This document shows, in pieces, positions 1-8,839 of a stretch of 10,127 nucleotides of DNA. Position numbers and translations under genes: made by a program. The notes under the pieces are model-generated. The model worked only from the letters and a program-made list of their open reading frames with translations. It was not told the DNA's origin and did not search any database. Origin of the DNA: Xenoacremonium recifei (Eukaryota; Ascomycota; Sordariomycetes; Hypocreales; Nectriaceae). The stretch lies in assembly GCA_012184525.1 (NCBI GenBank), contig WOFQ01000193.1, positions 1 to 10,127 on the forward strand, written 5' to 3'. Within the stretch, counting starts at the first letter, position 1; each line of letters opens with the position of its first letter.

Positions 1-87
1 TTGTGGTTTAAATGTATTTAAGTTGCGATTTAGGTATAATAGAGGAGGTGAGTCTCGAGAAGTGGCCCACTAGCTATGCATCTACGT
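1..87. other. Unassigned non-RIP'd flank
   Basis: This is ordinary-composition sequence that still has CpG and CpA sites (for example around 45-85), unlike the AT-rich DNA that follows. It does not match the missing half of the adjacent hAT-like MITE, so it is either host DNA or another element. No open frame or motif is recognisable. Confidence 0.4.
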
Positions 88-441
88 TATATTATAGAAA
101 TATATAATATATAGAATATATATATATATACATATATTTAATTAGATTTTTAATTTAATATTTTGAAATATAATCTTAGTCTTTAGTCCTTAGTCTTAGT
201 CTTAATCCGACTATTTATTCTTAATTTTAGTTTGCCCCTTAATTAACTAAAGATTCTTAGTCTGGACTAAAATTAAGACTAAATAGTATTAGTCTGGGGG
301 TAGACTGAACTAAAATAACTAAAAGTTTTAATATTAGTATTAGTATTAATATTTTAGAATTTCCTTTCCGAAGAATAATACTAATTCGCTTTAGTATACT
401 AATACTAATACTAAGTACTAAGGAATAATTTCACATCCCTA
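88..441 (-). mobile_element. Truncated hAT-like MITE, copy 1
   Basis: The right end reads TCACATCCCTA (431-441), the complement of a hAT-type tip TAGGGATGTGA. The last 22 bases before the final A match the end of copy 2 (8015-8036) with one mismatch. Reverse-complemented, 88-310 aligns with the left part of copy 2 (about 888-1065), including the stretch with CTACCCCCAGACTAA. A further block at about 225-265 resembles the copy 2 right end near 7935-7985. Many TTTAGTC/GACTAAA words are present, as expected for subterminal transposase-binding repeats in hAT elements. Similarity stops at about position 88, so the distal half is missing or rearranged. There is no coding capacity, so it would depend on a transposase supplied elsewhere. 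Confidence 0.6.
172..310. repeat. TTAGTC/GACTAA subterminal repeat cluster, copy 1
   Basis: The hexamer TTAGTC or its complement GACTAA occurs repeatedly in both orientations, including near-palindromic pairs such as TTAGTCTGGACTAAA at about 259-273. Similar clusters occur near both ends of copy 2. Dense short subterminal motifs are typical of hAT elements and usually bind transposase; binding here is inferred. Confidence 0.55.
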
Positions 442-871
442 TGGACGATATTGAAGAAGTTATTGCCGTCGCTAATTTTGTGAGTTTTACCCGCTCTACA
501 TCTGACGCCGCATGATCAGTAATATAACTCCAGAGAGTTTGGTGTGGCTTCTTCTACCACCGCCCCGAAGGTCATCGCACCAAACACCACCTTGCGCTCT
601 GGTACTGAAGTTCGGATCATAATGACGGTTATAAACATATCAAGTAGCGAGAATAAGTGAGGTAAAAAGAACTTGAGGCTGATTTCACCCGACTTCCTGA
701 CTGCTTTATATGTCTAAAGTCCTTCGTTGACTCTGCAAGACACATAAGCCCAATATCCTCTGCTATTCAGCCGTCGTGATTCGAGTATTACATTTAGCAC
801 CACTGCTTTCGGTCACACTTCTACAGAAGAAAACAAGTCTACCGCACCCAAGGAGGACCTTATATTCTTAC
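442..871. other. Non-repetitive-looking segment between two MITE tips
   Basis: About 430 bp of balanced composition with many intact CpG and CpA sites, sharply bounded by two hAT-like tips that point toward each other (441 and 872). It appears to be host or captured DNA that was not mutated by RIP. The minus strand carries a candidate gene fragment (516-638). On the plus strand a 25-codon frame (stop included) begins at 441, exactly at the MITE tip, and is probably chance. The 8 bp left of 872 is ATTCTTAC, which fits the hAT target consensus nTnnnnAn, but no copy of it is found beside 441 or 8037. Confidence 0.45.
516..638 (-). pseudogene. Possible aldo/keto reductase N-terminal fragment
   Basis: Read on the minus strand, an open frame runs from an ATG at 636-638 (or a second ATG at 618-620) to a TGA at 516-518. 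The protein from the second ATG is 34 residues and contains ERKVVFGAMTFG. The nonapeptide VVFGAMTFG is characteristic of the first beta strand of fungal aldo/keto reductases of the aflatoxin B1-aldehyde reductase (AKR7-like) type, NADPH-dependent cytosolic enzymes that reduce reactive aldehydes. Everything else expected of the family (the D-Y-K-H catalytic residues and about 300 more residues) is absent. Sequence after the motif does not look like the family, and the frame is cut by the MITE tip at 441. Codon use is balanced, unlike the RIP'd DNA around it. The call rests on one short motif, so a chance match is possible. Confidence 0.33.
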
Positions 872-882
872 CAGGGCTGTGA
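872..882 (+). repeat. hAT-like terminal inverted repeat, left
   Basis: CAGGGCTGTGA pairs with 8027-8037 at 10 of 11 positions. Starting with C/T-AGGG is typical of hAT superfamily ends. Confidence 0.65.
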
Positions 883-887
883 TTTTA

Positions 888-970
888 GTACTTTTAGTCC
901 GGTCTACCCCCAGACTAAAACTTCTTACTCTGGACTAAATTAAGACTAAGACTAAAGACTAAAATTATAT
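888..970. repeat. Subterminal TTTAGTC/GACTAAA cluster, copy 2 left end
   Basis: Several TTTAGTC or GACTAAA words lie within 100 bp of the left tip (for example near 893, 915, 935 and 945-965). The complement of this block aligns with copy 1 at 172-310, making 88-310 and 888-1065 a large inverted repeat. Confidence 0.55.
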
Positions 971-1071
971 CTTAAAATATTAAATAAAAAATCTAATTAA
1001 ATATATATAAAATATATATATATATATTCTATATATTCTATATCTCTATAATATATAGCTATTTATATTAT

Positions 1072-1087
1072 ATAATATATATTTAAT
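1072..1087. repeat. Candidate target-site duplication, left of LINE
   Basis: ATAATATATATTTAAT is identical to 7813-7828. The first few bases overlap the (TAA)n tail at the right copy and the sequence is low complexity, so part of the match could be chance. Length (16 bp) and position, separating MITE-like from LINE-like sequence on both sides, fit target-primed reverse transcription. Confidence 0.45.
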
Positions 1088-4000
1088 AACTTTACTGCCA
1101 GTTTACTATATTCCTTACTTTAGTCCTCTAAAAACTGTTCTAATATATCTAGGACTGAGATAAGTCTTACCTCCCTTATACACTATACTAATATTAATAG
1201 TAATTAGAAATACAGCTTATAGAAGGGGAGGGAACTAAAATCCGGGTATAAGAGCTTAATCTAGAGCTCCCCTAATATGCCCCCTTAGAACCCCTCCTTA
1301 ACCTGTATTAATATCAGACTAATACTAGTCTAAAAATAAATTAAGATAATTACTAAAAGATTTAAACTAATTTATTTAAAAATTTAAAAATAGGCCTATA
1401 AAATATATATTTTTCTTCTTAATTAAGCTTTATTATAACTTATTAAATATTAACTTAATTTTTAAATAGTAAAACCCTAATAATATTATAATTATTAATT
1501 TTATTAAAATTAAAAGAAAAATTAATACCCTTATTAAATAGAATATTAAAAAACTTATTTATATTATAATATTCATTAATAAGCTTTAATTTAATATTAA
1601 TTATAAATAAGATAATAATTATTAAAGTCTTATAAATATTCCTAAAATACTATTATTATATTTATAAAAAGGTTATATAAGTTATTAATATAGCTATTAT
1701 TATAGCTAATATTATAATAATTAAATAATTTTAGAATAATAATTAAAAAATCTATTTTAATATAATTAATATAATAATTATTTAAGAATAATTTAATATT
1801 AAATAAATCTTTAAAATCTTTTTATATAATATTATTTAAAAAAAGATCTAAAAAATAATAATTTTAAGCTTTTCTTATTAAAAAGCAGATTAATACTAAA
1901 TTAAAGACTTCTTAATATATTCTAATAAAGCTAATTTTATTATTAATATTATTAATTTCTGCCTTTTTAAAATTAAAAAAGGGTATATATATAATTTAAT
2001 TTTTTTTATAATTAATACTGCTTTAATAATAAATTAATCTTATAATTAGGGCCTTTTATAAGATAAAGGTCTATATAATTATACTTTTTTTTATAATAAA
2101 ATATTAATAAAATAATATTTTCAGTATTATAAATTCAGTTATTTAATTAAATATTATTTATATTAGGCTATTTATAAGTAATATTTGATATAAAATTATA
2201 TTAAGGCTAATTATACTGTAAATAGGAGTAATTATTTAAGTAAATATAATAATTATTAAAGTAATTACTTAATATAAAATTAAAACTGCCTTAATTATAA
2301 GGCAGCTTAGCTTAATATTTAATAGGTTTATTTTAATTAATTAAAGTAATTTCTTTACCTTAATATTTAATAAATAATAAACCTAAAAAATATTAAAAAT
2401 AGGCCTAATTTAGATATAAAGAAATAAAGAAATCTAAATTAATTATTAAGCAGTATTTAGGCAGCCTTAAATAATATCTAATTTAATATTTAAATATAAT
2501 TAATTTAATTTCTTATTATATTTAGCTCTTTTTTTAATCTTTTTAAAGCTAGTAAAAAAAAACCTAATATCCTTATTAATACTTAATAATAACCTAATTA
2601 AGCCTGCCTTATACTTATAAAAATATTATAAATATTATAATAAAATATTTAGAAATAAGAGGCTATTTTAATCTCTTTTTTTATTATAATTAGTAATAAT
2701 ATCCTAATAATATAAAAGCTATTTCTAATTAATATTAAAATATTATACCTTAAATTTAGTTATTATAATATAATTTAAGCTTTAGAAGGCAGATAATAAG
2801 CTATTTAATATATATATAAAGATATTTAAATAAATTAATATAAAGCTATATTAAATTAATATTATATAAATATTAGCTAAATACTAAATAATTTTATAAT
2901 TTATTTTATTTATTTAAAACCCCTTAAAAATTATATAATTATAGATTAGTTTTACCCTTTTTATAATATAAATAAAGTACTAATTTAGAATTAAATATTT
3001 TTTTTTTAAAAGACTTTAACTTTTATTACCCCTTATAGGATATTATATATAGAGAATAATATAAAGCTTATTACCTAACTGACTTTATTATAAAACTAAA
3101 TTTATCCTTTTTTATATTTTATAAACTGCTTATATAATATAGCAGTTAAAAGGCTAAAGATTTAATTATAAACTTAATTTAGGCCTTTTTAAAGCTTAAA
3201 ACTTTATATTAGGATATTACTAAATATTCAAGCTTTAATTACTTATTCTAATAAATATCTATTTAATTATAAATAAATCTTTTATTAATTTCTTTAAAAT
3301 TTAATTAGAAACTTCTTAATTTTATTATTTTTTTAGAAAATATTAAAGACTTATTAGATTTAGGCCTTTTTTTAATTAAAATTAATTTAATTTTTATATA
3401 TTATAATTTATTAAGGCTATATATAATCTAGCTATAAAGTTCTTCTTTCTTATAAAAAAAGGAACTTTTTATAATACTTAATAAAATAAGACTATTTATC
3501 ATATAATTTAAAGAAAGAAAAAGGCCTATTAAAAATAAATTAAGTATTAGATAGATAATAATTATATATTTTTATAATAAATAAATATAAAGAAAAAGTA
3601 TATAATTAAAATAACTAAAATTAAATCTTAATAATATATTTTTTACTCCTTTTTATTTATATTTTAAAGAGCTTAATATATTATAAAATAAGCTTAGCTT
3701 AAAAATTAGTACATATTAAATATAAATTAAATTTTAGAGCTTTATAATTTAGTATTAAAATATATAATTAAATCTTATTAAGCTAAAATAAAAGTTTTAA
3801 TTATTAAATTTTTTTTAATATTTCTCTAATTTTTATTTAAAATAAGACTAAAACTAGCCCTATTTTTACTTCATTTTATTAAAAAGAATATTATAATAAA
3901 GAAAATTATATTTATTATTAAAAAAATAGCTAATTAAAAAGTTATTAATACTAATTAAATACCTAATAGAGTTCTAATAGCTAAAAATAAAGAACTAATA

Positions 4001-4327
4001 CATAGGATTATAAATCTTATAAATACTAGCTTTTAATTATCTTATTTCCTAAATTATTTTAAATATATTTAAATAGCAGTAACTCTAAAATAAAAAAAAA
4101 ATTAAAATAAAACTAATTTAAAAATATAATACTTTATTATATTCCTTTTTATTATTAGTAAAAATATTAAAAAGGCTATAATAAATAAGATATAAAATAT
4201 AATTAAAATCTAAAAAACATTTCCCTAAATTTAATATAATAACTAATTATATTAGTTCTATAATACTGCTTTTTATATATTAATAAACTAAATCTATATA
4301 GCCTGGGAAATTAAAGGTTTAATTATT

Positions 4328-4760
4328 TTTTTAAACCTTAATATTAATAATGTTTTTAATTTAATTAAATATAACTGCCTGTATATATAGCTCTAATATT
4401 AAAGAATTCCTAATTCGGTTTTAAATTAATTATAGTTATATCTTATAAATTAAACTGCCTCTTTTTATTTTAATAGTATAAAGTCAGAACTATTTAAAAT
4501 TTAAATAAATATCCTTTAAGGCTTATTTTTATCTATAATTTTATTTATCCTCTTTATTATTAAGCTTTATAATAAGCTTATCAATTTCTTTAGACTAATT
4601 ATAGTAATATATATTAATAATATAAGTTTTATTATTTTTAAAAAGAATACTGCTATAATATATATCTAGCTTTAGATTATATATAAGATATATTTAGTTT
4701 AAGCTAATTAGAATAAGCTACTTTTTATAAAATCTAATAAAATATTTATTCTTCCTTTTT
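4328..4760 (+). pseudogene. LINE reverse transcriptase core, degraded by RIP
   Basis: Motif A appears as LNINNVFN (4337-4360), a mutated version of the LD-x2-GAFD type. Motif B appears as L*GLFLSIILF (4514-4546), which fits PQGSPLSPILF: the stop is CAA to TAA and one Leu is TCA to TTA, both CpA to TpA changes. Motif C appears as YINN (4610-4621), which fits YIDD with two TpG to TpA changes. Spacing is about 57 codons from A to B and 32 from B to C, consistent with LINE enzymes. About 30 codons downstream of motif C, a stretch with ANxNKLLF and SNK (4703-4741) resembles the WA-x-F-x-K-x-E-I region of Tad1-like proteins. Codons 4520-4666 have no stop, unusual in DNA this AT-rich. The catalytic aspartates are lost, so no activity remains. 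A Ty3-type enzyme was considered, but the PQGSPLSP-like motif B favours a LINE. Confidence 0.55.
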
Positions 4761-6624
4761 ATTAAATAGTATAGCTTAATTTAAAATAGGCTATATCTTA
4801 ATTAAATCTCTATTTAATCTAACTCTTTTATTATAATTTTTAAAATCTAATTTAATTATAAGCTTATTTAGAAAAGGTATATAGCTTATTTATAAAAAAA
4901 GTTTAAAATTTAATAGTTAGTATTAAACTAAACTATAATTATAATTTAGAGGCTATAGCTTTAATATATATATAATATTTATACTGCAGTTATTAGGGCA
5001 GCTATAATTTATAATATATTAATCTAGTACTAAGCTTTACTTAATATAGGGCTATATTCAGGCCCTATATATATATTACTAGCAGCAGAAAAAAGCTATA
5101 TTAAGAAGGTTATAAGGGCTTATAAGGCTATATTAATCTAGAACTTTTATATAAAATCCTTTGTATCTCTAATTTAATTAAATATTAAAATTAATTACTT
5201 TTATTAAAAGATAGATAATATAGATATCTTATTAAATATTTAATAAATATTAATTTAAATTTAAGCCTATTTAGGACTTATTAGGCTATAGACCTTGTAT
5301 ATACTAGAAAAAATAAAAGCTTACCTAAATAATTATTATAGGGACTTTAAAGCAGTTACTCTTTTATAATAAACATAATAATAATTATCTTAATAGCTAG
5401 ATAATAATAAAAGCCTATACTGACCTTATTTAATAGATTACCTATTAAACCTAAAAATATTAAAGCTATATAGGAATCTTTATAAAGCTTAATCTAGCCT
5501 TTTTATATAAATAAGGACTAATTATATCAGCCTAATAGCTTATTTTACTTAATAAAGAGTTCCTAAAATATTATTATTTAAATATTAATATAATAGCAGA
5601 TATAAAATACTATAATATATTATTTACTTCTACTGCAGCCTCTAGTAATAGCAGCTTATATTTTACTATATTATAGGTATTTATTATAATTATAATTAAT
5701 TTCTAACTGCCTTTAAAGCTATATTAGCCCTATATTACTAATTCCTCTCTTTTTAGTAATTATTATATTATTATTTAATTATTAAGCTAATAAATAAATA
5801 GGAAAAATTAGGCAGAAAAATATAGCTAATAAGCTAGATAAATATTAGAAAAATACTAGATAATTATATAAGATCTTAATTAAATATAGGAAAATTAAAT
5901 TCTATGCAATATAGCTCTAAATTTATTCTAATTATAGCTATATAATATTATATTCCAGCCCTAAAATATTATTATTAAAACTGCCGTAATATTACTTTAA
6001 TATTATTTAAAATTATTTAAATACTGCTTTAAATTTAATTCTCTAGAAAAATAATTTTATAATTTAAAATTAGACTAATTTAAGCCTTAATATTTTTATT
6101 ATTAATATTATTATTAGATAAATCTCTAGCTAATAGCTATATATTTAGATTAAATTTAAGTAAAAAGTTAATCTTATTAAATTTCTAAATATATTATATT
6201 AATTAAATATTAATTAGATTATAAATAATATACTAATTAGGGTCAGACTTATTATAGTCTTATATATATATATTAGATTTTTTATATTCTAATTTAAATA
6301 TTAGACTTTAGTCATTAAATCTTAGGCTAGTATATTAATTAGTATTAAAGTAAAATTATCTAGATTTATAGAGAAAATAGGTATAATAGAAGGGGCTATT
6401 AACTAAATTATAGATAAAAATCAGATTAATATTAAGGAGTAATAAATATACTTTATATTTATACTTTAATCCTTAAACTTAATAAGGGCCTATATTAATT
6501 AGATAAATACCTAATACCTAACTAATATTAGATTAATAGCTTTATATTAATAAAAATTTAGATTATAAATAACTAGAGTATTATAATATGTTTAAATTAA
6601 AGCTAATATTAAAATAAAAAAAAG

Positions 6625-6825
6625 TGTAACGGTCCAACTGAGTATATTGACAACTAGCTGGATGACTAGAACGAGTATCCTAAAACTAAGGAGGAAAGAA
6701 AGGAGAAAAGGAATAGGAGCACAGCTTGGGAGCTCTAGAGTTCTCGAGCTGTGGGTCTAAAAGCGTAAGCGATATTGCCAACGAGAGTGTAAGCCGAGGT
6801 TCCTCCACGGGCCCAGCCCGTTACA
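6625..6825 (+). mobile_element. Solo LTR of an LTR retrotransposon, 201 bp
   Basis: The block starts TGTAACGGTCC and ends GGGCCCAGCCCGTTACA, with inverted ends TGTAACGG/CCGTTACA in the usual TG...CA form of LTRs. It is flanked by a perfect 5-bp direct repeat AAAAG (6620-6624 and 6826-6830), the duplication size typical of Ty3/gypsy and Ty1/copia integration. Composition is balanced with intact CpG and CpA sites, in sharp contrast to the RIP'd LINE on both sides. No internal retrotransposon body is present, so it is a solo LTR left by recombination between two LTRs. A small TIR element is an alternative, but the TG/CA ends and 5-bp duplication favour an LTR. Orientation is unproven. Confidence 0.75.
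6720..6753. repeat. Nested palindrome inside the solo LTR
   Basis: A near-perfect 20-bp palindrome AGCTCTAGAGTTCTCGAGCT (6731-6750) lies inside an outer pair CACAGCT (6720-6726) and AGCTGTG (6747-6753). The two stems share bases, so they are alternative folds. LTR hairpins can act in 3'-end formation or in integrase or transcription-factor binding; which applies here is unknown. Confidence 0.45.
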
Positions 6826-7620
6826 AAAAGGCTTTATAAAAATTCTAGTTATTTAATAAATATTAATTAAGCATTAAATAGATATTAAATAGGTATTATT
6901 TAGAATTTATAAATTTATAATTACTATTTTATAAATAGTAATATAAATATTTAATAAATTTAGCTAAAATTTAATGAATTAGTAATTAAATAAGAATAAA
7001 TAGGGATTCAGCTTATATTAATTAAAGCTATAAATTAGATTATTTTTATTAGAAATATAGAAAAAGTATTAATAATATTAAATAGACCTATATTAATTAA
7101 TAACCTATTAATAATACTTAAATATCAGATTTATTATTTCTAAATAATTATTATTAAATTATAATCTAATTTAAACTTCTTATAAAGAAGGCTTAAATTT
7201 ATATTAAGCTAATATTAATTAGTTATATTAAATAGGTAAAAGAATAAGAAAAAAGGGTTAGGCTAAGGCCAGGGTATTAATAATAGGGCTATATTAATTA
7301 ATATATAGCTATAAAAAAAATAGCTAATTTATACATAATAATAAAAGATTAAGCAAAAAAAAAGATTCAAAATTAAAAACTTAATTTTATACCCCTAAAA
7401 GGACCTTCCTTTAATTTACCTGCCCTTTATTTATTCCTTTTTTTATTATTAGGCTCAGGTATTATATAAAAATTAATTTGTACCTAGCCTATATATAAAA
7501 AAGACTAAATAAAGGATTATATAATAGCCTTATTTAAGCTTAAATATTAAATAAAGACCTAGCTATAACAGTTAGATGCCTTTTTCCTTATTTATTAATA
7601 TATTTAGATAAATTAGTTTA

Positions 7621-7816
7621 GGGGATTAAGCTCAGTATAGAAGAACTATATTATAATTAGAGGATAGCCCAGGTTTTATCCAGCTAGGGGCACTTAACTA
7701 GACCTCAGCTAGACGCACAGCCAGCACCTGCTATACAGTTCCTAAGTCTTTTACTACTATATTCCTATATAGCTAAATAGGCTCAGTTAGAGTAATAATA
7801 ATAATAATAATAATAA
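7621..7816 (+). mobile_element. Candidate tRNA-derived SINE with (TAA)8 tail
   Basis: Numbered as a tRNA from GGGGATT (7621-7627), the sequence has GCTCAG at tRNA positions 10-15 (7630-7635), including the invariant A14, as in a pol III A box. GGTTTTATCC begins exactly at tRNA position 52 (7672-7681) and resembles the B box GGTTCRANTCC. A possible D stem (GCTC/GAAC) has one mismatch. The anticodon arm and acceptor 3' strand do not fold, so it is not a functional tRNA. The body to 7792 keeps many CpA and CpG sites, unlike the LINE upstream, and the element ends in eight TAA units. About 196 bp suits a SINE. Clean flanking duplications of its own were not found. It could instead be a less mutated 3' end of the LINE. 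Confidence 0.38.
7793..7816 (+). repeat. (TAA)8 microsatellite / retroelement tail
   Basis: Eight perfect TAA units. Some LINEs and SINEs end in short tandem repeats rather than poly(A), and this tract lies exactly at the boundary between LINE/SINE-like sequence and the right half of the MITE, so it is read as a 3' tail. Confidence 0.65.
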
Positions 7817-7828
7817 TATATATTTAAT
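7813..7828. repeat. Candidate target-site duplication, right of LINE
   Basis: Identical to 1072-1087 (ATAATATATATTTAAT). The MITE resumes immediately after it. Confidence 0.45.
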
Positions 7829-7854
7829 TAAATATAGTTATATATATATATTTT

Positions 7855-8014
7855 TAGTCCTTTAGTCCAGACTAAAAATCTTTATTATTATGCCGCCTTA
7901 TAGTGGAATAAAACTAATTAGTCCCTTCCTTAATCCAGACTAAAAATCTTTAATCTGTTAAAGGGCAAACTAAAACTAAGAAATTTTAGTCCGGACTAAA
8001 CTAAGACTAAACAT
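7855..8014. repeat. Subterminal TTTAGTC/GACTAAA cluster, copy 2 right end
   Basis: Repeated TTTAGTCC and GACTAAA words occur in both orientations, including the perfect palindrome TTTAGTCCGGACTAAA at 7985-8000 and TTTAGTCCAGACTAAA at 7861-7876. Part of this region (about 7935-7985) matches the complement of copy 1 at 225-265. Confidence 0.6.
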
Positions 8015-8026
8015 TAAGGAATAATT

Positions 8027-8037
8027 TCACAGCCCTA
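8027..8037 (-). repeat. hAT-like terminal inverted repeat, right
   Basis: TCACAGCCCTA is the inverted partner of 872-882 with a single terminal mismatch. The adjoining TAAGGAATAATT is shared with copy 1. Confidence 0.65.
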
Positions 8038-8839
8038 TGTAATATCAGTATACTGATCGAAAAAAATTATCCTGTAGTTATGTTCACGAATCAATTTAAA
8101 TTACATATAAAAGACCTATTATGAATCTGATTTACAAATTAACCACCCCCCATATGCATTTTGTTATATTAATAATATTAGTTGAGATTAAAATCATATT
8201 TAGTAGAAAGTGTATGATGAGTTCAGGCATTTTAAACTTATGAGGGCACTTCAGGATATAGACTTGAGCTTACTCTCACCATAAACAAAGGTTTTGACTT
8301 TCAAGGAGTCAAAGCCTAGTTACTTCGGCCAATGGATTATATTATCAGCTTCTCAGGGCTACTCAGAAGCAGCAAAAGTGCGCCTTTTCCACATGACAGC
8401 ATGCAAAGGGGGTATGGTTATAGAATAGAAAAAAGCTCGTTTATTAGGAAAGTAGGCCTAAGATAGCTCAGTTTAGTTAATACTATAGAGATTTAAATAT
8501 AATTGTTTCATCCATATTTTCATATTTTTATCTAGATATTAAAAATCAGATAAGCTGCTTATTAATATATTTTAAGTAGTAATATTACTTATGTCCCTAA
8601 TAAGGGTTAGACCGTAAGAGATATCAATATACTTTATTAAAGCTATAGCAATACAATAAAAAAAATAAAGTGGGTCTATATAGTAGATACCACTACATAT
8701 AGTCAAGTTTAGTCTAGATCTTCTTTTTAGCTATTTAATTTACTTAGTTATATATATTTTTACCATTTTTCCAATTAATGAGCCTTGTCCTATTTAACGA
8801 GTCACGACCAACCCCAGGCCCCCCCTACATGACAAAACT
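8038..8839. other. Moderate-GC sequence without a recognisable gene
   Basis: About 800 bp that keeps CpA and TpG sites and is not heavily mutated, so it is probably not an old repeat. All frames are interrupted; the best minus-strand frame in the GC-richer part near 8340-8410 is only 21 codons. I recognise no protein motif, tRNA or splice pattern. A 10-bp stem-loop lies at 8290-8316. It may be host intergenic DNA or the degraded flank of a lost gene. Confidence 0.45.
8290..8316. repeat. Stem-loop
   Basis: GGTTTTGACT pairs with AGTCAAAGCC across the loop TTCAAGG; nine Watson-Crick pairs and one G-T pair. It has no following T tract and no adjacent gene, so no role can be assigned. Confidence 0.4.

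Larger units (their letters stand above)
1088..7812 (+). mobile_element. RIP-destroyed LINE (non-LTR retrotransposon), possibly Tad1-like
   Basis: About 6.7 kb, close to the usual 6-7 kb of fungal Tad1-clade LINEs. Reverse-transcriptase motifs A, B and C are recognisable in order and in one frame at 4337-4621. A (TAA)8 tract ends the block at 7793-7816, and a 16-bp direct repeat flanks it. No long terminal repeats of its own are seen. The order expected for such an element is ORF1 (RNA binding), then endonuclease, reverse transcriptase and RNase H. Only the reverse transcriptase is legible. The 1088-4300 and 4800-7600 parts are too mutated for me to identify anything. Stops occur in all frames, and CpG is almost absent (about two sites found between 1400 and 6600). 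The element is dead and needs no active partner to explain it. The 3' boundary is uncertain because a SINE-like stretch occupies 7621-7816. Confidence 0.5.
872..8037 (+). mobile_element. hAT-like MITE, copy 2, split by nested insertions
   Basis: The left tip CAGGGCTGTGA (872-882) and right tip TCACAGCCCTA (8027-8037) form 11-bp terminal inverted repeats that are perfect except for the outermost base (C versus T). Maize Ac/Ds shows the same end asymmetry. Both ends carry subterminal TTTAGTC/GACTAAA words. Removing the inserted block (1088-7828, including one copy of the 16-bp duplication) leaves about 425 bp, a normal MITE size with no transposase. The outer flanks (ATTCTTAC on the left, TGTAATAT on the right) do not form an 8-bp target-site duplication. 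The two ends may therefore have been brought together by rearrangement, or the duplication has decayed. Confidence 0.6.

Noticed and set aside
441..515. 25-codon plus-strand frame (stop included) starting exactly at the MITE tip
   Set aside because: Very short, without a motif, and the opposite strand gives the more protein-like reading nearby.
100..1080. Telomere-like TTAGTC repeats
   Set aside because: The hexamers occur in both orientations, irregularly spaced, and only near hAT-like tips; the fungal telomere repeat is TTAGGG in uninterrupted tandem.
4592..4760. Reading the YINN region as a Ty3/gypsy or copia reverse transcriptase
   Set aside because: The motif B remnant and the downstream stretch fit LINE enzymes better, and no flanking LTRs of matching age bound the region.
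1088..7600. CRISPR array or mitochondrial DNA as explanations for the AT-rich tract
   Set aside because: There are no regularly spaced repeats and no mitochondrial genes or tRNAs, and the context-specific loss of CpA, TpG and CpG points to RIP of nuclear repeats.
8457..8513. Possible second tRNA-like pol III promoter (TAGCTCAG at 8464, TGTTTCATCC at 8504)
   Set aside because: The B box-like part is weak and about 4 bp too close for tRNA geometry, and no stem folds.
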